Positions 1 through 13,200 of a stretch of DNA of 64,000 nucleotides are shown in pieces; position 1 is the first letter of the stretch, and each line of letters starts with the position of its first letter. The notes under the pieces are model-generated. The model did no database searches and was not told the DNA's origin. It saw only the letters and a list, made by a program, of their open reading frames with translations. The position numbers and the translations under genes are program-made. Source of the DNA: Anastatus disparis (lineage: Eukaryota; Arthropoda; Insecta; Hymenoptera; Eupelmidae); NCBI GenBank assembly GCA_017163975.1, contig JAFFSR010000004.1:4340001-4404000 (forward strand). The letters run 5' to 3'.

Positions 1-152
1 ATCAATTTGTAAACTCGAAGTTATTTGAACGCAAAACGACTAATACATTTTAGTTTTATTTCATAATAATTATTTTTAAAATAAAAATTGATCGGTAAAA
101 AAAATTTTAAACAGATTGAATATTGGAATTTTATATCTTTTTTTAAAATTTT

Positions 153-337
153 ATTTAACGTCGTATTTATTTTATTATTCTGATGCTGATTAGCGACGAA
201 AATCATCAATGTGTTTGTGAACGAAGCACATGTAACGCATACATTGGTGCTTGCATAAATCGGCCGAGAGCGGGAATCGAACTCAGAACCTCGAGATTAC
301 GAATCCATCACTCTACTGAGTAAGCTACTGACGACTT
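153..337 (-). mobile_element. tRNA-derived SINE copy
   Basis: On the minus strand a tRNA-like head carries a degenerate A box and a good B box (GAGTTCGATTCC), with a Thr-like anticodon loop (TTCGTAA). It is followed by a body containing GCAAGCACCA and TTCACAAACAC and a tail near AAATACGACGTTAAAT. The same body recurs at 44368-44552, 52110-52250 and 52942-53110, so this is a family and not a functional tRNA gene. It sits alone at the edge of the gene desert. Ends are approximate. Confidence 0.75.
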
Positions 338-2133
338 CTCTAAAATTATATCTATTAATTGTTTTATAACAATGAATGAGTAAATTTAAATAGAAAAATC
401 TTTAGTTTGAAATTCCAAAATTTTTTTTCATTTTTATTTTAAACTGACCGTGAAACTGTTGAAGCTTGTCGGTCAAAGCATGCACACACGTGCATATACT
501 TATACATGCACAATTTGAGTTTAAAATTTCTTAAAATGGTAACTAAAGATTTATACGTCTGTAAGATGTTAAAAAAAAGATTATAATCAAATTTTAAACA
601 CCAAGTACATATAAGAATTTTATTTCTTAATTTAAATGTATGGAAATTGGAATTTCCAGTATTTCATTTTTAATCATACACAAAACTATCGATTGTTTTT
701 AGGAATTTATAAATGTTAATTCCTACTGATTTATGTATATAATAAAAAGTTTTTATTGTCTTCTCTTAAAAGTTTTTTCGCATTTATGATTTCAAAGTCT
801 AACCCAATTCAAATGATCGTTTTTTAATTGTACACTGATTTTAAATATTTATGCATTAATTTATCCACTATTATGTACCGTTAAAAAAAACTGAATGTAA
901 TCGATTAATTTCAATTCAATTGACATCAACTAATTGTAATCAAACACTAGATTATTTTATCAATTTTAATTAAATATTTTAAAGGAAAGATTTATATATA
1001 ATTATTTTATATTGATATATATTTTATGTATATATGTAATAATATATGTTCATTGAATTTCACCAAAAACTTATTTGTCATTTATTACATCTAAGTCATT
1101 CTAATTAAATTTTTAATTGATTGTTTATAATTAACACTGATTTAGAATATTTTTGCATTAATGTATTCATTATTGTTTTTCGTATAAAAAAAATTTTTTT
1201 TTTCAATTTATATAAAAACTAAAACTTTCTATTTTTCATTATTTACAATTCTTTTCAATGAAGAAAAAAGTAACTGGGAGAAAGAACGTTTTGTTTTGAT
1301 GCTGCGCGTATAATCGTCATCTCTCGTCGTAAATTTGAAAATAGCACGTCATTTACATTTATGTAGGCAAGGGCGAGCGGAATTTTTTTTTGTGTTGAAT
1401 ATAACGTTAAAGCACGCGTATATATACGCGATTAAAGTTTATTGGCTTATCAGCTAAAAACTTCTTTTTTTTCTCTCGTTCTTTTTCATTTGAATAATCG
1501 CGCAATCGTTTACGCAATCGTTAACAACACTTTTTCATTGTTTTATTGAGATGAATCAAGTTAATTTTTTTTTGCGTAAACCTATACAAAATTTTCGTAT
1601 ATGTGTGCTTTGGGTTATTGATAAAGATGTTTTTGAAAAAAAAATAGGAATATTTCAGTCTTTCATTTATCTTAATTTGAATTCGATTGATTTGCTACAT
1701 TGTGATTTAGAAACTTTAGAAAAAAAGAGAAGTTATGGTTTTTATATTAGAAGTAAGGAGAATTAAATTGACGACTGACGTAATTTCAATTTTGACGTAA
1801 CTTTGATTCAAATTGAAATTAAATATGATTCAGTTTACGAAAATTAGGATTTACGATGGTCGAAAATCTTTCCTTAAAGTTTTATTTTATAAATAAATAA
1901 ATAAATAAATAAGGATTTTGATATTGCGAAATTTATGATTCGCATAATAAAAAGTTAAATTTAAGTAGCTTCATAGCAATCGCGAAGCTACTATCGAATA
2001 TGATAAAAATAAAAAGTTTACTTTCGTTCATTTGTATTCTTTTACGTTATCTCTAATCACATCATTAATTTCGTAAATAATAAAGTCCAGGTACGTGTCA
2101 TCATTAAAATAAATCGAACGATTATTTTTTCAT
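338..2133. other. AT-rich non-coding stretch
   Basis: No convincing coding sequence, RNA gene or repeat is seen apart from a short (AAAT)n run near 1893-1913. Open frames here are short and low-complexity. A CpG-bearing patch lies near 1290-1440. Probably intron or intergenic DNA. Confidence 0.5.
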
Positions 2134-2234
2134 TTAACGCTCCGCCAAAATCACCGGCGTCACTAACTCTGGAGCTGCAGCATCCGGTAAAGAGGATTTC
2201 GAAAATTCTGCTAATATTTCTCCTTCACCCGAAA
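2134..2234 (-). CDS. candidate terminal coding exon (uncertain)
   Basis: A GC-rich island in very AT-rich surroundings. On the minus strand it reads as an open frame of 32 codons plus a stop, rich in Ala, Pro, Glu and Ser and ending in VILAER-stop. A possible acceptor (AACTAG) lies just upstream, giving phase 2. The pyrimidine tract is weak. The plus strand is also open in two frames and has a possible donor (CCG|GTAAAG), so the strand is not settled. I do not recognise the peptide. It could be a conserved non-coding element instead. Confidence 0.25.
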
Positions 2235-5200
2235 CTAGTTACTTTGAAATGAAATACTTAAGCTTTATATATTATTAGTAATAATATTTACATCTCTATT
2301 TTAAAAATATTTAACTTTAATAATCAATTAATAATCCTAAATAGAAAGTTACGTATAGATAAAAATAATCAAATAAATTATAACGAAGAAAGTTTGTGTT
2401 ATAATTTTTGGCAAGGCGTGTGTCATAACTTTTTGATAAATTATAAATCCTCAATTCCAGTATATACTGGAAATCAAGATTCAAGATAAACAAAAAAAAA
2501 ATTTTATATCAAATCCAAAGGAAATTTTTTTTTAATACGAAATCTCGATAGAAAAAAAAATAAGAAGCTTTTAGCAGGTTGTTAACCTTATTATGGACTT
2601 TAAAAGCTTATATGCAAAGATGAAATAAACATAAACGTATTGGGCTTACGATAGCTTTAATATAATAAACTAATTTTCCACTCTTGTCATAATAGATATT
2701 AAAGTCATACCGCACTTAATACATACTTAGTCACATTTGTAAGCTCACAAGTAATTTTCTTTGATCGAAAGTTTCAATGACCTTTTTTCACCCTACAAGA
2801 GAAAACATTAAAAGTTAATGTGCTGATAAAAAAATATCTTATAGAACCATTTAGAAATCTAAAAGTTTTATGAAAACACTAATAAATTTAATTGAAAATA
2901 GTGTTTACGTAGAGATAAAAAAAACTACATGATTATCGTACTGAAAAATAAACATTTTGAGGTTAAGTGATAAATTTTTTTCAGGTTAGAAAGTAATTTT
3001 TTACTTTTTTTGAAAATAAAATTCTTAAAATGATCTAGAAAGTATACTTTGATTAATAGTTCTGTTCATATCAACACTGTTAAAATTATGTTTTATTTAT
3101 ACAAATAACAGATAAATCAAATTTAATAACTTTAAGATATTTTCTTAAAATGACAAGAAATGGTCACTTAAACTGAAATTTAAACAAACTTTAGTTCAAA
3201 ATATTGATACAAATTCATTTTATAAAACTCGTAAAAATCATCTTATTCTGGCAACAATCATAACACATTGCATAAAATTTCCAACGCAATCTCAATAAAA
3301 AGTCCATTCGCCACCTACTCGTACAATCATTCATAATCTTTATTAAAATCTCCTCCTTCCTTCCCCATTTTACGGTCCCTAAAGAGGTTAGAAAACTTTA
3401 AACTCGTTGAAAGCTCAATGTAAGCTCATAATCCAAACAAAAATACGCAATAAAATCTTGGTTAGTTTAAACAACGATTTCACTATACACGCAACGTAAT
3501 AAGCTATATAGCTCACTCCATAAAATGTCACACGTGCGTTTGTGTGTATATTTGTTGTGAGGTTAAAATACAAAACAAGTTAGAAAATCTTTTAATACAC
3601 AAAAAATCGTCACGTGGATCTATCCAGAAACTAAAATCTATTTTACAGCACCCACGCTTACGAGCCAAGAAAAAAAGATTTGAAAAAAAAAAGATAAAAT
3701 AAGCTTTCGACCTTTAGACGAAAAAATAATCATCATAGTAGTCTACAAGTATCCGTTGAAAGAAATATCATATAGGATTGGAAGAATCACATTTAGAATA
3801 CGTATAGGTTATATATTAAAGCACGTATGGTTACTTGAGAAAGAGAGATAGAGATAGCAAAAAAAAAGGTTAAACGATTCGAAATGCCAGATTACATGCA
3901 ATATATATGTGATTTGTAGACTGGGTGGTACCATACTGGCACGTGTTTGTATATACACGAAGTAATCGTGAGATTAGAGACGATTGATTAATGGTTATGA
4001 TGATGAGATTTGATAAGGCTTTGATGATATTTGAAAGGTGAAATTTTTATGAAATTAAAGAGGAAAAAAGTTAATGAAATGATTGGGCTAAAGAATCTTC
4101 ATGGTGTGGCAAAAGAAATGTAATTTGCATTTTATTTTTTTTTACATTTTTATCACTTATTGTGAATTAAAATAAATCCAAAGTAATCGTTAGAAGCCGA
4201 ATTGATGAAAGAATTTTTTAGATTAAAAGTAAATAAACTTCAAATGAATCCCACATAAAATGATTTATTATTTATAAAATGATTTATACTTAAAGTTATT
4301 TTATGTATTCTTTAAACAGCTTTTTTTCAAGTCTAAATACTAAGAAGTGAGAAATAAAAAAAGTAAAATTTCAAAAGATGTTTACTTTTACATGGATCTT
4401 AACATAACAGGAATGATTACAATTTTATAAATCAAACCATTCTTAGATCAACCATTTTTTATGAATAGACTTTTTCTTTACAAGAAAGTCTGAATTTTTG
4501 AAAAGTAAAATAAATATTTTATTTTGAAACTATGCAAACTTTGTATTACTTTAGCGTTAATGTAAAATTTAATAGCTTTTTGTTATTTAATTTATGCCAA
4601 TGAAATATGTGACTTTATCAATATGACGCAGTTTTAAAGTGTACACGTTTAAAATAACAAAAAAAGTAATATAGTTAACAAGTGATGTCTATATTACAAA
4701 CTTGTTGATACTCATGTGTCAAATAGTATTGCAAATATATTTACATAAATCTGATAAGTAATATGATATAGTAGCAGTAATAATTTAAACTACTTTTCTG
4801 CTTAGAATACATTAAAAAATTTTGTAGGACAGCGGTATAAATTCAACAAAAATCAAATAAAATTTTAATATAAATCATGAGTGTATATATTGAAAATGAA
4901 TTATTTTATAAAAAAACATTCGGTTATTATTTTTTGAGATACTTTATCTTTTATCAATATATTTCAATTAAATTAACTTTTCTTCATTTATATTTTTGAT
5001 GCAAATTGTTTATTTTAAGGTTAGCTTATAAACTTTTTTAAGGGTTTTTTTTACCCAACATAACCTAATTAAATTGTCACTAAAAAATATTACGTTTAAT
5101 TTCTAAAGTAAAAAGACCTATAAAACTAATTTATAATACAAACTTAATTTTAAAATTTTCCCATTTATGGTGTAACAATTACCATAAAAAAAATTAAATT

Positions 5201-8200
5201 TGTGATACTTCCCCATACAACATTAAAGTCACCCTAATCTATAGCAGCAATTATGTAAACCATATACGTTTTCAAATTTATCAAATAGTAATTAAGGGAA
5301 AAGACCGGTTTAAAAAAAACACTCAGTTACCTATCACAATATACTTAAATTATATCGAAAGTGGTTTTAAAACGTGAGTAAATCCCGCCCAGTTTATGCT
5401 CAAAAATTTGTAATATCAATTAATAACTTCTCAATAAATTTATATCATCAGGGTTTTTTAATTTTTTTTTCGACTACTGTAAATTTTTTGAATTTTTAAT
5501 TTTTATAAAAAAGAACTTTTACGATTATTATTGATTGACTTAAAAATAAAAAAAGAAATGTTCAATTACTAAATTGAAATGATACTGACATTGATATTGA
5601 CGCTTCAGAGTGACAAATTAAAAATAAAAAAAGGATGAAAGGAAATAAAAGAAAGAGCGACTAATTCGGTACCAAGTAATCGATCTAACAAACTTTTTTC
5701 AATCTCTTCTTATTGTTCTCTTTCTTTTTTTTTATTTTATCTTTTTATACAAGCTCTCGTCGACAACGCTCGCCGCGACGTCCGGAATTTAAACGTCAGC
5801 CGTTTCTCTCTCTCTTAACTACAATATTCGCATTAGCTTTAAACCTATCTTCATCTTTCTTCATCTCTTTTTACTGTTTGTACTCGGGAGCTTTCTAGAT
5901 CACCGAGTTTACTAGTTCATCCTTTAGTGCTTTCTATATAATCTTCTCTTTTCATTTTAAAACTTTTAAACATATACATACTTCGAATGTATATTTTATG
6001 CTTTTCAATTTTGAATTTTAGTATTGTGTCGTTTGGCGGTGTCAAACATGACAGATTTTCAAAATATCGACTTACGAAGAAAGTACTTTCACTGCTTTAT
6101 AGGTTTCGAGTAATGTTGTTAAAAGGCATAAATTTTCAGAATAATCAAAATAGTTTTTGGTATGTATTAGGTAAAAATATCAAATTTAAATATAAAATTT
6201 AAATGTTTCATGGGGACTTAGTAATTTATTCTGTCAGATTTAAAAATGATGAACTAAAATTAAAATTAATTCAAAATTTAAGTCATAGAAATATCATTTT
6301 TTGTTAAATACTAATTAAATATTTAATTTCTAGGTAATAAATAGCTTAAAAATAAATGTAAAAAAAATAAAAAAAAAATATTTCAATCTGATGGCAAATG
6401 AACAACAATTAATCATTTTATTTTGCAACCTAATTTTTAAAATTAAGATAATTTTTTATGACTTGAATGTAATTTTAGAAGTTGAAAAACAAAAATTTAA
6501 AAGAAAAAAAATGATTGTTTAGCCAGAAGAAAATTTGCTTACGCAACACGATTCCCAATGACGAATCTGTTCTAATTAATTTCTTCCATTCATTCAATAT
6601 ATTTCTCACGATAAAAACAAAAACCACATGTTTACATTGTTCATCTCTAAAAACGACAGTATTTTCATCCTCAATAAAACTTTTAAAAAAATGAATATAA
6701 CCTTAAAAACATAACATTATACAAGCAATCCGAACATCGCTAAAAATCCAAAGACTTCTAACAAAAAAAAGAAGAAATAGAAAAAAAATTGACAACATAA
6801 ATTTCTTATTTTTTTTTGGTTCTTTAAGCTTTCATCATTCTAAGCAATTCTTCGAGCATGTACTTGACTTAAAGCAGCACGGACAGTTAAAAGTCTGGTG
6901 GTCTAAAGAAATTAAAAAAAGAAAATAGATAAAGAAAATGAAGATGAAGAAGAAGAACAAGAGGGAAAGAAAAAGAAGCAAATCGGACAAGCAAATGTAC
7001 GGAAATAGAATCTTACTATACTATACTCTTTTAGTTGAATATAATACCGAAAGAGCAAAGGAGAAGATTGTCATGAGTCGTCTACCATAAATTCGGACGA
7101 CTCTCTTTTTGACTTTTTCGTTTTTTCTTTTTTTTTCTCAAACATGCAAGTTTGTATGTTTTGTTATTTAAAGGATGCGGAAGCTTACGAAGCTCGTAGG
7201 CGCCAGTTTCTAAAGCCGTAATTAAAAATTAATTATCATGTTACGCATGAATTCTCAATTCAATTTTGATATTTTTCTTTTCATTTTGATCTTTATTTTT
7301 TTTTTTTTTTAATTGTGACGTAGTCTGAGTTTTATTTTTTGTTTTTATTTTTTTAGCATTGTTGATTTTATTTCTGTCTGTAAGAAAACTTCGGAATGAA
7401 TTTTTTAAATATATTGAATAGTTTTTCGTATGAATATTGAACTATTTTTATAAAATTTTAGTTGATACTTTATATAAGAATTTATTTTCATTCAATAAAA
7501 TGAAAACGAATGATTATATAGTCATAAACTTTTGATATTTTCAAACCATTCATCTTTTTCATTTATAAATAAAATAGAAAAATGAAATTTCTTCCTTTTA
7601 TATCTAATAGTACAGAATTTAGACAAAATTTAACATTTTCATTCACACATGATTTATCATAAAGCTCTCTAATTTATTGTTAATGAAATTAAATTTATGC
7701 CTTATTCTAATGAAGATAAATTGTTTTGACTGTTATAATCTTCATAATCATTTGTATTTTTGATATTCTTTATATTTATTTTCAAGCCATTAATAAAATT
7801 TCAAGTCATAATAATTTTCATAATATTTGTTTAACTTGTTCATTTTAATAATCACCATAAAAATAATAGACTTCGACACCGGAAGCAAAACTAAAAAACC
7901 TACTTAATTTGCATTTTAAATATGCTTCAAAAAAGAACAAAAAAAAACTAAGAGATTAAAAAAAAATCATACAAGAAATCATGATAATGCATTACTAAAT
8001 CAACTCTGACGTAACGATTCATTCTCTGATGTTTAAGCTCCACATATACTCTCATCTTCATTAGTTTTCTATTTTCTCTCTTTTTTCCCCCATGGTTACA
8101 CATATTCTCTTTAGCATCTCTCCTCCTTATAGTTTGAGCGTGTAACTTTCTTTATAAATGTGCGCGTATATATGTTATACCATACTTACAAAATTTAATT

Positions 8201-10190
8201 GGACTCATCATCGCCTTATCTTATTTTCTCAGCATCATCTTTTAACGTGTCAGTTAAATACCTGTTAAGAATATGTTTCTCGGTTCGTTTTAAAAGACAG
8301 TAATGTTAAGATATAGCTTGTACGAGTACTTTAAACTTTTGGTGATTTCTCTCGTTTTTGCGGTATATACACATCCCAAACACTTACTAACGCTTTTCTT
8401 AGACGTTACGACGAGTAATGCGTACTCGATTCTCAATTTAACTTTACCTCTCTCTTGATGCGCGTGACGTGCGTATATGACTTTTCGGTAGATGAGATAA
8501 GACTTTGTTCGTCTGGAAAGAATGTTTTCAACTTTTTTTTATGTAAGGTTAATTCCGAGAAACTTTTTTTCTCGATACCATCTTTCTTTTTTACATTATA
8601 AAAAAAAGTTCTAGAACAAAATTCGAATAAAAGAACAGAAAAAAATTCAAAATTCGAATCTATGATTCGAAATTATTTAGTTTATGATAATTTAATCGAT
8701 GCATTGCAATTTATAAAATTGAATAATTTCAGAATGCTTTTAAAATTCCAACGTGCTAAAATACCGTTGAACATTTAAATTAATCTTAAACGGCCAAAAA
8801 TCAGGAAGTCCAAACACATTATTCTTAAGTTATAAGAGTTTCAATACTATGAGCCAAATGTTATTGGTTATATTTATAAAATATATAAATACATATGATA
8901 TTTCATTCAACATTTATTTTACTATATTAAACTATGTTTTTACTTCTATTTTACATCATTTAATCAATGTTTTTAGCTCATAATAGAAACATAACCTAAA
9001 ATTGAATAATAAAGTCCAGCGTGAATAAAATTGATTAAAAAGAAGATTCTTCGGATACAATGTAGCACGTTAACCTCATAAAGTTTTGGTTAAAATTGTA
9101 ACTGAAAGTTTATTTATTCTGAACAAAAAGTCTTAAGCCGGCCTACTTTTCAGAAAGGGATTTCCAACCAATTGGTTTGACCATAGGGAAATTGTTATTT
9201 TAGACTAAAATACAATGTTCCTCAATGAAATCATTCAGCGATAAACGCTTTTTTGGCACGATACGGCATGGAAAATATCTTTTTCTTTATTTTATTTTGT
9301 GCACAAAATTTTAGATATTTTCTAGAATTATATCTAATTTCATAACAATCTAACAAAAATTTTCAAAAATAAACGTAGAACGGCTCTTTTGATTAATTAA
9401 TCATAAAGCTGAACATTTTCTAGCATTTTAACCTGAAAATTTGATTTAATTTTTAATCATAGCATACGCACGTAACGTATAATTTCATTAAAATTAAAGT
9501 TACGAGAGGAAAATTAAGTGTTTAAGGAAACACCTTTTACATAAAGACACGCAGTTTTTCCCTCTAATAATACATACAGTGTTTATAAATGCGATTATAT
9601 AAGCGCATAAAGTATACCTTTTACGATACTCAACTGTATTATTAAGTAATTAATTTCAAATTTTCCGTTGGTTCGTGATAAAAAAAAAGGAAAAAGAAAT
9701 AAAGTAAAAGATACATTTTATGTGTGCCTAACGGTGATGCATTAGATCTAAATCAAAGTCAAGACGGTTATTAATGGTAACTTAATAATCCAAATAATTT
9801 ATCAACCGGATTTCCGAAGGGTTATAATCTTGTGCTCTGAATCTTTGAATTTTCCAAACTCTTAAGCATACGTATGTTATGGGTTATATGACATTTATTA
9901 ATAATGGGACAATCAATGTCTATTTTAGAAAGCTTATTAATCAATTTTGATGAGAGAATCAATTCATATAAATTTTTTTTTATTTATCAAGTTATTTTCT
10001 ATATAAATACACCGTTAGATATTGTTTAAAAAAATTGATATACAGTAATTATTTTCATATTACAAATCGTTACAAAAATATATTATTTAAATAATTTAAT
10101 GTATTTAATTCATTGTTTAACTGAAATTTCTAAAATAATTTTGTAATTTGTGATATTATAATGTATTTAATTTAAATTCTTTTTTCTGTT
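2235..10190. other. gene desert, probable intron
   Basis: Low-complexity AT-rich sequence without a supportable gene. CpG-bearing patches stand out at about 5745-5910 and 8130-8520. They are stop-rich in all frames, so regulatory DNA is likelier than exons. The open frames at 5713-5898 and 5987-6202 are compositional. A weaker ratchet-like motif (TTTCTAG|GTAATA, with a TACTAAT branch-like box upstream) lies near 6333. Confidence 0.5.
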
Positions 10191-10200
10191 TCAGGTGAGT
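10176..10200 (+). promoter_or_regulatory. recursive splice (ratchet point) site
   Basis: A pyrimidine-rich tract ending in TTTCTGTTTCAG is joined directly to a perfect donor, GTGAGT, at 10195-10200. That is a strong 3' splice site followed by a 5' splice site with no exon between them. This is the zero-nucleotide-exon consensus described for long Drosophila introns. It lies on the same strand as the TMEM205-like gene, whose first visible exon starts 19.4 kb downstream, so it is consistent with stepwise removal of one very long intron. Confidence 0.55.
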
Positions 10201-13200
10201 TTCAAATTTTTCTACACCATTCAATGTTTAATCTGTAAGTTTTGTAATATAAAAGTTTAATATCAAACTAAATGCTATTGAAAAAATTTAAATAATATAC
10301 TACGTTAGAATCCATGAATAATGAATAATTGACGTTTTCAATCTTCAAAAATTAACTAGTCCAATTATGACATTACTAGATCACAAACAATCTAAATTTT
10401 CTAAAAACATAAAACAGAGCAAAACCGTTTTAATAAATAAACCACTTTCTCACTTTTATTCATTATATATATGCATAGTTAAAGATCATATTGTATAAAA
10501 TATGTGTCAACTTGTAACTCTTAGCATTCACCACGCACTCAAATTTCCACAACAAACGAAAAAAGAGAGGAAAAAATTACTACATACCCAATACCTATCT
10601 CTATACATTTGCTATCCAAATCACGCAGAACCACTTACTCATCCTTGTACAACGCGCACCTCGTGCTTTTTAAACATATTGCATATACACACGTGGTTAT
10701 CCAATATAACCTATACGTTTAAATTTTTTTTTCTTTATTTATAATATAACCTATGCAGCAGTTCGAAAACTAAAACTTACACCTTTTTGGCTTGAAAAGT
10801 ATACCCAGAGAGTATATACATATAAAACATCGTCGGGCCATTCACATTAACTATATACGTCACTATAATTAGTAGTCATCCGCGCGTGCTGCGAGAGGTG
10901 TGTATAAGCGCGTGAAGCATCGCATATATAATCGCGCAATTTAACGGCTATTAAAAGTTTTACCCGAAACTCTTTATGTTTATGCTTGTTAAACGCGTAA
11001 ATCACTTTTCAAAAACTATTGATACACATAAGATATTCATCTCGTGATAGACTTATTTTTTGTTTTTAAATATTAATTTTTGGATAAAATAAATTAGAAT
11101 GTGCATGTATACAAAGATTGTTCAGGAAAAAGAAATTAACATAAGTGTCTGCAAACAGTTTTTTTAAGTTTATGGGTCTTTTGGTTATATTTTGAGTAGT
11201 TTTTTAAATTGTAAATTAGGTTGTTCGAAAGATTGGACGCATACATGTGGAGTCACTTTTTGAAATATTCAAGATATAAATTCTTTTTTACTAATAATTT
11301 TAGTTATATTTTATGAAAGAATTGATTGATCGAAACGAAGGAATAAATTAGTTTTTTATAAATGATTTCAATTTTAATAAATCTGAAAGAAATAATAAAT
11401 TTAGAAACAATTAAAAATTTTCTAATTAAATATTTTTCATAAAATCCAAATGTCAAACTATCGAGATCAACTAATCTATTTTGTCACGCAATTTTTATAA
11501 TATAAAAAAAAATTTTAACTTTAGGAATTCAAAACAATATTATCACGAAGAAAATGAAATGCTGACAAAGTTGTATAACAAACTTGAAATTAAAATTTTA
11601 AATAAGAAAAGTGATAAAAAAATGAAGAAAACCTTCAATTTCTAGAAAAATGCAATCTTAACAAGACATTTGAAATATACTTCGAAATTAATTAACAAAA
11701 TACTGATTGGCTTTGATCAGTGAATAAAAATTAATTTTAAAATTGATTTAATTGACGAGATTATTATTAGATATTTATTTAAAGGTTCATTATCAATCAC
11801 GAAAATCTTATAACATATATGCATATGAAAAAGTGTTAATGGCCTTTTAAGAGGAATCGTATAAGCTGCGTGGACTTTGCGCAGTCTCAAAAGTGTATTT
11901 ATATATAATTGGATAAGAAAATCTGGATGGAATAATTTATTAAGTGGAAAGGTTTTTTAAAAATTCTTTTGAATTTTTCGAAGGCTTGAAATTTAAATGT
12001 TTGATAACTGATTAAAATCTTATTTTAATAAAAATTAAAAAGAATTTACGGTTGATTTAACACTTGATAAAATTTATGAAAATTGCAATAACAAAAATGA
12101 GAATTATAAAACAATATAATAATTGAATGCACGGATAGCATAGTTGCAAAACGTTTTAAATTATGACCCACTAAGTTCATTTGAAATTCACTTACAAAAC
12201 TCAAATTTTTCTCGGTAACTTCAATCAACTTTCTCCAAGTGCAACGAAACTTCAAATTCAATGCTCGTAGTTTATAATGTTTACATAACTAGCGCATAAT
12301 TTAATGATTCTAATAAACATGTTGACATGAATTAATATTTGATTTTGTATAAATAACATTAATTTAAAAAAAAATTATTAAAATATATTTAACCTTTGAA
12401 TTCTATTATTACGAAACAATAGTGCCATATAATCATTATTTAATAAAAATTTTCATATTAAATCATACTATGTAACATTGAAAATAAAAAGGAAAGAGAT
12501 CAAACCTTTTTCCAATAAATTTTAATAATTGGCTATATATGACATGACTTATACAGAACATTAATCTTCAACAATACATTGTTTCTTTTTAAAAAAGTTA
12601 CTTAAATTATTCATCTCATTTAAAAACTTGCATTTTTAAGACCAAAGATAATTAACAATCATTTAACGCAAAAAACTATTAGCAGTTTTAATAACTACAT
12701 AAGATTTATCATCTCATAACTAAATGCGAGAATCTATTGTTACATGATTCAATTTGTAGTCTTTAGCGCAACTACAGCATCGTAAAAATTAATCGAAACA
12801 TTTTAATCAACCATACAATGGCTATTTATTGATATTTATTAATTAATTAGGTTAGTAATTCCTTCCAGTCAACGTTACAGAAATAATTAAAAGAAAAAAT
12901 ATTATTTTCGTGAGAGTAAGTTAACTTGTGGAATTATACTGTATAAATAATACGGAACAATGTTACATAACTTTTCTTTTTATTAATACTTTAACGGGTC
13001 GTGGGAACTGTTATCTACTGTAATTGCACATTTTTATTGTTTGATGCATTTAAAAAGAAAAATTCTATTGCAATTTTTTTAAAATTTAAAATTTTGATAA
13101 TTCATAGATTAAGTTTCCTAATAAGTTATTGCGTCTTGATATTTCTATTATTTTATAAATTTAGACGTGTAACAATTTTATTAATTTTATCAATTATATT

